Shown here: positions 1-7,813 of the stretch, piece after piece
How the letters are laid out: every line of letters starts with the position of its first letter
Numbering within the stretch: position 1 is the stretch's first letter
Assembly: GCA_003697365.1 (NCBI GenBank)
Contig: RFGP01000064.1
Coordinates: 1-35,722, forward strand
Direction: 5' to 3'
Source of the DNA: Chloroflexota bacterium
GTDB taxonomy: Bacteria; Chloroflexota; Anaerolineae; Aggregatilineales; J027
DNA length: 35,722 nt
Notes under the pieces: generated by a model
What the model was told of the DNA's origin: nothing
Databases searched by the model: none
What the model saw: only the letters and a program-made list of their open reading frames with translations
Translations under genes and position numbers: made by a program

Positions 1-657
1 AAAGATGCGGCACTTGTCCTTGTTATGGAGCCGGGGCCGGCAGAAGATACCATTGTCACTGCGCGAAAAGGCGTAGGTATATTTGAAATGACGGCATGGG
101 GGCGTTCCTCTCATGCTGGAAGTAATCCGGAAGCAGGGGTCAACGCGATTATTGAGATGGCACATCAGATCGCCAAAATTACTGCACTAAACAACGTAGA
201 ACTTGGAACTAGCGTACACCCAACCATTATTCATGGCGGAACTAAGCATAATGTCATTCCTGAAGAATGCCGCGTAACGATCAATGTTCGTGTGCGCTAT
301 CAGCGTGAAGCAGAGCGCGTTTTAGAAGCCCTAAGTACCATTTCACATAATCCATTCCTTCCAGAAGCACTAGTTTATTTAACGGGAGGGATGATGCGCC
401 CACCAATGGAACACAACGCATTAATGATACAAACTGTTGAAACATTAGCAAAAATTAGCCCCTTTCCTATTCAAGAATTCAGCAAGGGAGGTGGCAGCGA
501 TGGTAATTTTACGGCAGCAATGGGCATTCCTACACTAGACGGGCTTGGCCCCACAGGTGGCGGTGCACACAGTAATGATGAGCACGTTTATCTGCCTAGT
601 TTACCACGCCGTGCAGCCCTACTTGATGCTATCTTGACACGTTGGCCATTGGCTTGA
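1..657 (+). CDS. M20-family metallopeptidase (carboxypeptidase G2 / glutamate carboxypeptidase-like), C-terminal part; gene begins before the window
   Basis: Frame is open from base 1 (KDAALVLVMEPGPAEDTIVTARKGVGIFEMTAWGRSSHAG...). VxGRSSHAGxxPExGxNAI, the dimerisation domain and the C-terminal GGGSDGNFTAAMGIPTLDGLGPTGGGAHSNDE are typical of M20/CPG2. Confidence 0.9.
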   Translation, partial: KDAALVLVMEPGPAEDTIVTARKGVGIFEMTAWGRSSHAGSNPEAGVNAIIEMAHQIAKITALNNVELGTSVHPTIIHGGTKHNVIPEECRVTINVRVRYQREAERVLEALSTISHNPFLPEALVYLTGGMMRPPMEHNALMIQTVETLAKISPFPIQEFSKGGGSDGNFTAAMGIPTLDGLGPTGGGAHSNDEHVYLPSLPRRAALLDAILTRWPLA

Positions 658-700
658 CAGCCTCACTCATCCTATGTTAATCTCATCATGGTCTTGTTTT

Positions 701-827
701 GGATGAAGGTGTGTCAATGCCCGGATGCATGACACACAATGGGGGAAGATCGGTGAAAGTCCGACGCTGGCCCGCAACGGTAACAGGAACACCTCGCCCC
801 TGAAGCCCGAATACCCGCCTTCATTCC
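701..827 (+). promoter_or_regulatory. Cobalamin (B12) riboswitch aptamer
   Basis: Conserved core GGGGGAAGATCGGTGAAAGTCCGACGCTGGCCCGCAACGGTAACAGG, followed by the 3' segment CCTGAAGCCCGAATACCCGCC. Closing stem GGATGAAGG (701-709) pairs with CCTTCATTCC (818-827). Located upstream of a BtuFCD-like importer. Confidence 0.92.
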
Positions 828-837
828 ACCACAACAA

Positions 838-988
838 GCACGTCTAAACCTTCGTGGAGAGAGGAACGTGCGAGAAGCAACCATTCCCCGCTATTTTCTC
901 AGAATGGCCAGTTGCTTAATGGCAACGCCGCTTCTGCATTATCTCTCCCAATTTGTATTGTGATACTTATCCGTAACACAATGGGAGA
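838..988 (+). promoter_or_regulatory. Probable expression platform of the B12 riboswitch (several inverted repeats, including a possible SD-sequestering hairpin)
   Basis: GCACGT(838-843)/ACGTGC(866-871); AAGCAACCATTC(875-886)/GAATG..GTTGCTT(902-917); alternative GTTGC(911-915)/GCAAC(922-926); TCTCCC(944-949)/GGGAGA(983-988) enclosing ATTGTG(957-962)/CACAAT(977-982). No T-tract follows, so translational control is more likely than termination. Confidence 0.45.
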
Positions 989-1001
989 TATTGAATATAC
1001 C

Positions 1002-2225
1002 ATGAATCGTAAAATACTTATCCTAATCACCACAATTGCCTTGTTAATTAGTGGAAGCTATACGCTATCCCCTAAAACAATCATTCACGCCCAAACTACC
1101 ACTAACTTGACTGATGCATGTGTTGAAAGTTTTGATCCAAACGTTGATTACTTCCCTGACAAAGTTCAATTCAACTATGCTGAGAGCGTATCTGTCGAAT
1201 ATTTTAACCATTATAAAGTAGTCACTATTACTCAGCCATGGCCGGGCGCAGAAGAAGCCTTCAGCTATGTACTTGTACAGTGCGGTACACCAACGCCAGA
1301 AGATTATGATAATGCGCTGATCATTGAAGTACCAGTCAAACGGGTTATTTCCATGTCTACAACCTATCTACCACATATCGTGCGGCTAGGTGTATTAGAT
1401 ACTTTGATCGGCGTAGATACAGCCGCTTTTGCCAGCACGCCTGAAGTAGTGGAGTTGGCAGAAGCGGGTGAACTCATTGAAGTTGGCAGTGGTTCAGCAG
1501 TCAATGTTGAATTAGTTCTAGAAGCAGAACCCGACCTTGTCTTAACTTATGGAAGTGGCTTTGCTGATTATGATGCACACCCTGTATTACTAGAGGCTGG
1601 AATACCCACCGCACTCAACGCTGATTTTACTGAAACAACACCACTTGGACGCGCTGAGTGGTTGAAGTACACTGCCCTATTTTATAATCAAGAAGCAGCA
1701 GCAAATGAACTCTTTGATAGTATCGCCCAAAATTATGAAGAATTAGCCGCGCAACTGGCCAACCTTCCTGATGAAGAGCGTCCCACAGTCCTAACCAATA
1801 CCATTTTTGGCGATGCTTGGAACGCCACCGGAGCACAAAGTTATGCTGGTCGTTTCATTTATGATGCGGGGGCTCGTCTAGTATTAGAAGACGTGGAAGG
1901 TGTAGCTGAGTCTAATAGTACAGTTCCTCTTGATCCTGAAGTAGTCTTCTTTGAAGGGGCAGATGCAGATTTCTGGCTCGTTAATGCATTTGGTGTATTT
2001 AGCCTTGAAGACCTTCTCAGCCAAGATGAACGCTATGCCGACTTTTTAGCCGTGAGCAACGGCGGCGTTTATAGCAACATCGGCCGCATTGGCCCTAATG
2101 GTGGTTATGATTACTATGAAACAGGTGTTATTGAGCCAGACGTAATCCTCAAAGATTTGATCGCCATCTTCCACCCCGAACTATTCCCTGATCATGAGCT
2201 AGTTTACTATCGTCAATTACAATAA
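1002..2225 (+). CDS. ABC transporter substrate-binding protein, BtuF/FecB type (cobalamin or corrinoid, possibly iron chelate)
   Basis: Signal-peptide-like N-terminus from ATG 1002 (MNRKILILITTIALLISGSYTLSPKTIIHAQ). Periplasmic binding motifs VKRVISMSTTYLPHIVRLGVLDTLIGVD and PDLVLTYGSG. Downstream of a B12 riboswitch. The ORF-track start at 912 adds a leader that overlaps the putative expression platform. Confidence 0.82.
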   Translation: MNRKILILITTIALLISGSYTLSPKTIIHAQTTTNLTDACVESFDPNVDYFPDKVQFNYAESVSVEYFNHYKVVTITQPWPGAEEAFSYVLVQCGTPTPEDYDNALIIEVPVKRVISMSTTYLPHIVRLGVLDTLIGVDTAAFASTPEVVELAEAGELIEVGSGSAVNVELVLEAEPDLVLTYGSGFADYDAHPVLLEAGIPTALNADFTETTPLGRAEWLKYTALFYNQEAAANELFDSIAQNYEELAAQLANLPDEERPTVLTNTIFGDAWNATGAQSYAGRFIYDAGARLVLEDVEGVAESNSTVPLDPEVVFFEGADADFWLVNAFGVFSLEDLLSQDERYADFLAVSNGGVYSNIGRIGPNGGYDYYETGVIEPDVILKDLIAIFHPELFPDHELVYYRQLQ

Positions 2226-2240
2226 GTTCTCAAAGATTTT

Positions 2241-2268
2241 TGATGAATGGAGGCGAGGCCATTCATCA
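2241..2268 (+). repeat. Perfect 10-bp inverted repeat (hairpin) between the binding-protein and permease genes
   Basis: TGATGAATGG-aggcgagg-CCATTCATCA; no T-run follows. Confidence 0.6.
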
Positions 2269-2282
2269 GTGGAGCATATTTC

Positions 2283-3404
2283 ATGGCCGATCAAATCCTA
2301 AAATCTACTACCTTAACGAGCGCAGCCCATCAAACTCTAATATCACACCGTTTTAAGTTAGGTCTTCAAACCACCTTGATATTAGGGTTAATGCTGGCAT
2401 TAGCAGGGTTATTTATCTTTAGTTTAACATTTGGCTCAGTAGAAATCCCCTCGCGCACAGTAATCACTATTTTGCTAGGAAATGGTGACGAAGTGCGTAC
2501 CGCATATACAACTATAGTGATGAAATATCGCTTCCCTAAGGCTGTCACCGCAATGCTAGCAGGTGCAGCGCTCGCAGTCAGTGGGCTTCAAATGCAGACA
2601 ATGTTCCGCAATCCCCTAGCTGGCCCTTTTGTATTAGGCATCAGCTCTGGCGCGAGTTTAGGTGTTGCTTTGCTTGTCTTATCTTCAGGAGCTGGCGTAA
2701 TTGGTGGAGCACTGCTGCCCAGTCGAGCACTTACCAGTGATACAAATCTTATCCTAGCGGCTATTATCGGGGCAGGTGTAGTTATGGCATTGGTCTTATT
2801 TGTAGCACAAGCCGTACCAAACAGCACGACATTACTGATTGTTGGTCTGATGTTTGGCTATTTGACGAGTGCCATCGTCAGCTTATTAATGTACTTCAGT
2901 ATTGCTGAACAAATTCAGGCATATGTCAATTGGACTTTTGGTAGTTTTAGCGGAGTTACACGTTCACAGTTAAATATCTTCGCCCCAGTCATCCTTGTTG
3001 GCTTAGTGAGCTCACTACTACTTTCAAAGCCACTAAATGCTCTTCTACTGGGTGAAACATATGCTCGTAGTATGGGGCTACGCATCCAAATTGTGCGCTT
3101 TTGTATTGTACTTAGCACAGCTATTCTGGCGGGCACAGTCACCGCTTTTTGTGGCCCAATCGCCTTCTTAGGCATTGCCGTACCTCATCTTACCCGTATG
3201 ACCTTCAATACAGCAGATCATCGTATTCTAATGCCAGCTTGCATGTTAATGGGAGCCATTGTTGCGCTTATCGCTGCTATTATTGCCGATCTACCCGGTA
3301 CGAGCTTAGTCTTACCCTTAAACGCTGTTACCTCTCTCATTGGAGCACCAGTTGTTATTATCGTAATTTTGAAGAGACAAAACCTGCATAAGAGCTTCGG
3401 ATGA
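2283..3404 (+). CDS. FecCD-family ABC transporter permease (BtuC-like)
   Basis: Multi-TM protein with FecCD signatures: LRLPR-like KYRFPKAVTAMLAGAALAVSGLQMQTMFRNPLAGPFVLGISSGASLG and GPIAFLGIAVPHLTRM. Start moved to ATG 2283 (GGAG upstream); the track start at 2247 lies in a hairpin arm. Confidence 0.9.
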   Translation: MADQILKSTTLTSAAHQTLISHRFKLGLQTTLILGLMLALAGLFIFSLTFGSVEIPSRTVITILLGNGDEVRTAYTTIVMKYRFPKAVTAMLAGAALAVSGLQMQTMFRNPLAGPFVLGISSGASLGVALLVLSSGAGVIGGALLPSRALTSDTNLILAAIIGAGVVMALVLFVAQAVPNSTTLLIVGLMFGYLTSAIVSLLMYFSIAEQIQAYVNWTFGSFSGVTRSQLNIFAPVILVGLVSSLLLSKPLNALLLGETYARSMGLRIQIVRFCIVLSTAILAGTVTAFCGPIAFLGIAVPHLTRMTFNTADHRILMPACMLMGAIVALIAAIIADLPGTSLVLPLNAVTSLIGAPVVIIVILKRQNLHKSFG

Positions 3405-4390
3405 GAACCATCTTAACAACGCAAAATCTCAGTATTGGCTATAAGCGCCCACGCAAAATTGTGGCAGAAGCACTAAATTTAGAGCTAAAAAGTGGGGAAC
3501 TTGTATGCTTATTAGGGCCAAATGGAGTGGGCAAGTCAACACTTCTACGCACAATTGCCGCCATGCAACGCCCTCTTGCAGGATACATTTTCTTAGGGCA
3601 GCACAATATTCATGACTTATCACCTCGTCAACGTGCTCAACTTATTAGCATTGTTTTAACTGAGCGTGTTGATAATGGCTTATTAACAGGTTATGAGCTA
3701 GTTGCGCTAGGACGCTATCCCTATACTGACTTTAGCGGTAGGTTATCCGTTCAGGATAAAACAATCATCACTTGGGCAATTCAGGCAGTCGGTGGTACTG
3801 CACTTGCTGCAAGACCTTTGAATATGTTAAGTGATGGTGAACGTCAAAAAATGATGATTGCACGCGCCCTTGCCCAAGACCCCAGCCTTATGCTATTAGA
3901 TGAACCTACCGCCTTTCTAGACTTGCCCCGCCGTGTAGAGTTAATGCGTTTGCTACGGCATTTAGCAGAGGATACGCAACGCGCCATTTTAGTATCTACT
4001 CATGATTTAGAGTTAGCTTTGCAAAGTGCACATCGATTATGGCTAATGAACACGCAAGGAATCATCCAAGAAGGCGCGCCAGAAGATTTAGTTTTAAACG
4101 GGGCCTTACAAAACACTTTTGCGCAAAATGGGCTAATTTTCGATGCAGAAAGCGGAACTTTCAAACTTCACCAACAAGATCGTGGTTGCGTAACCCTGCT
4201 TGGTGAAGGATTGCCTTACTTATGGACACAACGCGCTTTGGCGCGTGAAGGATTTCAAATTATCCCTAACGCTTCGATTGTGATTGAGGCTTATCATCAA
4301 CATTGGCGTTTGCTGAAAAATCAATGCTCCCTTGAATATTACACACTTTACGATTTAATGAATGCGCTGAAAGATCAACAATCAGAGTGA
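3401..4390 (+). CDS. ABC transporter ATP-binding protein (BtuD/FecE-like) with about 85 aa C-terminal extension
   Basis: Walker A GPNGVGKST, signature LSDGERQKMMIARALAQ, Walker B LMLLDEPTAFLD, H-loop STHD. Overlaps the permease stop by 4 bp. Extra C-terminal domain ...GCVTLLGEGLPYLWTQRALAREGFQI... Confidence 0.93.
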   Translation: MRTILTTQNLSIGYKRPRKIVAEALNLELKSGELVCLLGPNGVGKSTLLRTIAAMQRPLAGYIFLGQHNIHDLSPRQRAQLISIVLTERVDNGLLTGYELVALGRYPYTDFSGRLSVQDKTIITWAIQAVGGTALAARPLNMLSDGERQKMMIARALAQDPSLMLLDEPTAFLDLPRRVELMRLLRHLAEDTQRAILVSTHDLELALQSAHRLWLMNTQGIIQEGAPEDLVLNGALQNTFAQNGLIFDAESGTFKLHQQDRGCVTLLGEGLPYLWTQRALAREGFQIIPNASIVIEAYHQHWRLLKNQCSLEYYTLYDLMNALKDQQSE

Positions 4391-4400
4391 AATTAAACCT

Positions 4401-5000
4401 ATGTCAACAAAAATATTACTCGTTCGTCACGGAGAAACTGATTGGAATGTTATTCATCGCTTTCAAGGAAGCAGCGATGTCCCGCTTAATGACACGGGGC
4501 GCGAGCAAGCTCAAAAGCTAGCATTACGCTTGTCCAGTGAAACATTCGATGCAATCTACAGCAGCGATCTCTTACGCGCTGCAGAAACAGCTCAAATTAT
4601 CGCTCAACAACCAATCATTTATGATGCACGCTTGCGAGAGATACACTTTGGCGTTTTTGAAGGACTTACATTTACCGAAATCATGGAACAATATCCCCAT
4701 GAATGGGACTTGTGGCGTAAGCGACAAGCCCCACCACCAGAAGGTGAAGAAATTGCTGACGTTGCAACGCGCGTGCAAGTCTTTCTAGAAGACATACTCA
4801 CACAGCATTCTGAACAAAAAATCTTAATTGTTACGCATGGCGGAATCATCGGGATGATAGCTACTCAATTACTTAATCATCCTCCACATAAAATATGGCA
4901 ATTCCGCTTTGATAATACATCCATCACAGAATTTGGCTTTTATCCACAAGGTATTGTCTTAGTTCGCTTAAATGATGTCTGTCATCTCACCCAATGCTAA
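4401..5000 (+). CDS. Histidine phosphatase family protein (CobC / phosphoglycerate-mutase-like, possible alpha-ribazole phosphatase)
   Basis: LVRHGETDWN motif, LRE(I)HFGVFEG and IVTHGGIIG second His. Last gene of the B12-riboswitch cluster. Confidence 0.85.
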   Translation: MSTKILLVRHGETDWNVIHRFQGSSDVPLNDTGREQAQKLALRLSSETFDAIYSSDLLRAAETAQIIAQQPIIYDARLREIHFGVFEGLTFTEIMEQYPHEWDLWRKRQAPPPEGEEIADVATRVQVFLEDILTQHSEQKILIVTHGGIIGMIATQLLNHPPHKIWQFRFDNTSITEFGFYPQGIVLVRLNDVCHLTQC

Positions 5001-6317
5001 TAATTTAGTGGGCACTGTGTCATCAGCATTATCAACAATCAGCTGGACAATATCATCACGTTTTGCCAGCAGTGTATTCGCGCCGCGCCGAATGTAGATT
5101 TGGCAGTCATCAATCGCATAAGGAATTTCTGCCCCATGTGGCACACGAATAACAATCACATTTTGGTTATAGATTAATTGCGTCTCAATATGAACTGTTA
5201 AACGTGGAGAAAGGCGCTTTTCTAGCTCAGTGATGATAAGTTCAATATATTCTTGAGCATTTTTTACACCAATAACGCGCTCTTTAGGATCATCAGAAAC
5301 ACCAATATAGATAGTTCCGCCATCTGTGTTTGCAAACGCGCAAATATCTTGCAACAAGCTATCTAAGCGGCCATGCTTCAAAGGTAGATGCGTATAAAAA
5401 GCCCGTGTTTGTGTGTTGCCTTCTGCTCTTAAACTATTGATCACATTCACATTGCGGCTTGCCAAGCGATAAGGACGAGTGCGCGAAAAGTCATTCCCTT
5501 CAAATACTGCGCGAATTGCATCAAAAGACAATTCATCCAGTAAAATTTCTGTGCTTCGATCCCCAACACCTAACAATTTTCCTCTTGGATCAGCAGCGGT
5601 CATACGATGAGCATCAGAGCCTTGAATACAATGCATTCGGCGCGGATACCCTTTAACAGTACCATCAAAGAAATCAACGGTTGTGCGGCCGGGTTTTTCC
5701 CAGTCAGTCACCTCAAGGGCATAGAGATTTTCATCTTGTGTGTAGCGAATGCGGGTGTGCTCGTCAAACGTGATCATACGATTTGCAATGCCATTGGTTG
5801 AATTTACATGGGCAGCAATTGCCATGCCCCCAGCTTGTTTGACCACAGCATAACACGTTAACACATCAGAAGATGCCCCCACCAGTGGCAAGCCTTGATC
5901 AATCGCCTCTCTGGGGACATTTAATAGCATTAAGATATGCTCTAATTGACGGACTGTTGTTTGGGGTGGAAACACACACAAAATATGAAACCCAAAGGTT
6001 GCCGTAAATTCAAAGCCGGGCAATACCAATAGCTTATTTAGTAAACGCTGATATTCCCGTAAACGTGCTTGTTCTGCTGGCAAAGCACGCCCTAAATTCA
6101 CCAAATATTCCAACTGTGCTATTTCATCCATCATCGCAGCATAGCCACGCACTGTGTTGTGATCCGTGAACGCGATAATATCAAGCTGCTTAGATTCAGC
6201 ATATTGAAGAATGTCAAGATAGGTAATCCCACTTTGTTGATAGTCTGATGATCCCGGTGTGTGAATATGGAGATCCATTTGATACCAACGTGGTGATGCG
6301 ATATTTTTTACATTCAA
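4968..6317 (-). CDS. PHP-domain metal-dependent phosphoesterase fused to a C-terminal AlbA_2 (Schlafen-type putative DNA/RNA-binding) domain
   Basis: PHP motifs DLHIHTPGSSD, IAFTDHNTVRGY, LPGFEFTATFGFHIL, AIAAHVN, QGSDAHR. C-terminal THLPLKHGRLDSLLQDICAFANTDGGTIYIGVSDDPKERVIGV...IYIRRGANTLLA matches the AlbA_2 pattern (FANTxGGxIxIGVxDxxxxxGV, YxRxGxxT). Confidence 0.85.
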   Translation of the reverse strand: MNVKNIASPRWYQMDLHIHTPGSSDYQQSGITYLDILQYAESKQLDIIAFTDHNTVRGYAAMMDEIAQLEYLVNLGRALPAEQARLREYQRLLNKLLVLPGFEFTATFGFHILCVFPPQTTVRQLEHILMLLNVPREAIDQGLPLVGASSDVLTCYAVVKQAGGMAIAAHVNSTNGIANRMITFDEHTRIRYTQDENLYALEVTDWEKPGRTTVDFFDGTVKGYPRRMHCIQGSDAHRMTAADPRGKLLGVGDRSTEILLDELSFDAIRAVFEGNDFSRTRPYRLASRNVNVINSLRAEGNTQTRAFYTHLPLKHGRLDSLLQDICAFANTDGGTIYIGVSDDPKERVIGVKNAQEYIELIITELEKRLSPRLTVHIETQLIYNQNVIVIRVPHGAEIPYAIDDCQIYIRRGANTLLAKRDDIVQLIVDNADDTVPTKLLALGEMTDII

Positions 6318-6393
6318 CGTTACTCTTCACCTTAAAATTCAATCTTATTGAAGCAGTCTAGAATTATTATACATTCTCTCTAATGATAATACG

Positions 6394-6438
6394 TTGCAAA
6401 CTGTTACGGAAAATGGTAAATTATCAGCGTTTACCATT
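6394..6438 (+). promoter_or_regulatory. Candidate promoter with overlapping operator-like dyad upstream of livJ
   Basis: TTGCAA (6394-6399), 17 nt, TAAATT (6417-6422). Perfect inverted repeat AATGGTAAA (6412-6420)-N9-TTTACCATT (6430-6438). Confidence 0.4.
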
Positions 6439-6467
6439 CGTGTAAAACAACTTTATGGAGGCGTTTT

Positions 6468-7733
6468 ATGCACACCAAAAAATATGCTTTACTTACTATT
6501 TTGCTCGCTGTAGTGGTTTCATTTGCTCCAGTCCTCACACCACATACAGCACCAGTTGTTGCTCAAGAAGGTGATAATGTCGTAGTTATTCCTCCCGGTG
6601 AAACTGTGCGCTTGGGTCTTGCAACAGACCTCAGCAACCTTATTCCCGGTCCGGGTCTAGACATTGCTCAAGCCGCTGAACTCGCCGTACAACTTTTTAA
6701 TGAAGAAGATCTTTTAGGTGGTTTTCAAGTTGAATTAGTTGTTGAAGATGATCGCTGCACAGGTGAAGATGCCACAGCTGTAGCCAACTTATTCGCGTCT
6801 GATCCTCAACTCGTTGGTGTTGTGGGGCATGTTTGCTCTGGTGCCTCCATTCCAGCTTCAGAAGTCTATGAAGAAGCACGCATCCCCATGGTTTCACCAA
6901 GCTCAACGGCTGGTGCTTTCACTGCTCGTGGACTTGATGTCACTAATCGTGTTGCTTTCAATGACAACATTCAAGGTGTTGTAGCTGCCCGTTATATCTT
7001 CAACGAACTAGGTGCAGAGCGCATCGTTGTTTTGCATGACAACAGCAGCTATGGCGAAGGTCTAGCTTCTACAGTTGCCGACACCTTTGAAGAACTTGGT
7101 GGCGAAGTCATCGCTTTTGAAGTCATTGATCCAGAAGAACAAGATTATCGTGCATTGTTAACTGTATTGGTTGAAGAAGCCCCTGATCTCGTTTACTTTG
7201 GCGGCTATGAATCACAAGCTGCGCTGTTAGTCGAGCAAATGGTTGAAGTTGGTCTAGATGCCATCTTCTTCTCAGATGACGGCGTTTACACAACCACTTT
7301 CATCGAACTGGCTGGTGATGCCGCTGAAGGCACTTATGTCACCTTTGGTCAACAATTAGGTGATGAAGAAGCCAACGCCGAATTTGATGCGCTTTATGAA
7401 GAAGCATTTGGTGTTGCACCTGATGAACTAGGTCCCTTCCATGCGCAATCATTTGATGCTGCAAATGTGTTGTTGAATGCCCTTCTTGAAGTTGCTGAAA
7501 TTGATGACGAAGGTAACCTCGTTATTGATCGTGAGGCATACATTCAAGCTGTGCGCTCAACAAGCGACTATGAAGGTCTAAGCGGAACCATTACTTGTGA
7601 TGAATTTGGTGACTGCGGTTCAGCGCTCATTTCAGTCTTTGTTGTGGAAGATGGTGAATGGGTTGAACTAGAAGTTCCTGAAGAGTTACAAGTTAGCTCA
7701 TCAGATATGATGGAAGAAGAAGCGATGGAATAA
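6468..7733 (+). CDS. Branched-chain amino-acid ABC transporter substrate-binding protein (LivJ-like)
   Basis: Signal peptide (MHTKKYALLTILLAVVVSFAPVLTPHTAPVVAQ), then VRLGLATDLS...LDIAQAAELAVQLFNEE..., VVGHVCSGASIPASEVYEEARIPMVSPSST. Followed by livHMGF-like genes. Confidence 0.92.
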   Translation: MHTKKYALLTILLAVVVSFAPVLTPHTAPVVAQEGDNVVVIPPGETVRLGLATDLSNLIPGPGLDIAQAAELAVQLFNEEDLLGGFQVELVVEDDRCTGEDATAVANLFASDPQLVGVVGHVCSGASIPASEVYEEARIPMVSPSSTAGAFTARGLDVTNRVAFNDNIQGVVAARYIFNELGAERIVVLHDNSSYGEGLASTVADTFEELGGEVIAFEVIDPEEQDYRALLTVLVEEAPDLVYFGGYESQAALLVEQMVEVGLDAIFFSDDGVYTTTFIELAGDAAEGTYVTFGQQLGDEEANAEFDALYEEAFGVAPDELGPFHAQSFDAANVLLNALLEVAEIDDEGNLVIDREAYIQAVRSTSDYEGLSGTITCDEFGDCGSALISVFVVEDGEWVELEVPEELQVSSSDMMEEEAME

Positions 7734-7750
7734 GGTAAACCTTATTCTGC

Positions 7751-7785
7751 AAAAGCAGGTGGCTTTATGGGCTGCCTGCTTTTTT
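7751..7785 (+). terminator. Rho-independent terminator/attenuator between livJ- and livH-like genes
   Basis: AAAAGCAGG ... CCTGCTTTT stem followed by TTTTT. Confidence 0.75.
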
Positions 7786-7813
7786 ATCGGTTGTCAGGGG
7801 GACTTAATATCTT

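Noticed and set aside
912-1001. N-terminal extension of the binding-protein ORF (MLNGNAASALSLPICIVILIRNTMGDIEYT)
   Set aside because: A normal signal peptide begins at ATG 1002, and the upstream stretch overlaps the likely riboswitch expression platform.
2366-2548. Antisense and short alternate-frame ORFs throughout the track (e.g. 2366-2548, 2588-2827, 8944-9285, 16592-17047, 21020-21406)
   Set aside because: They lie opposite or inside strongly supported genes, have no recognisable domains, and are expected by chance in long ORFs.
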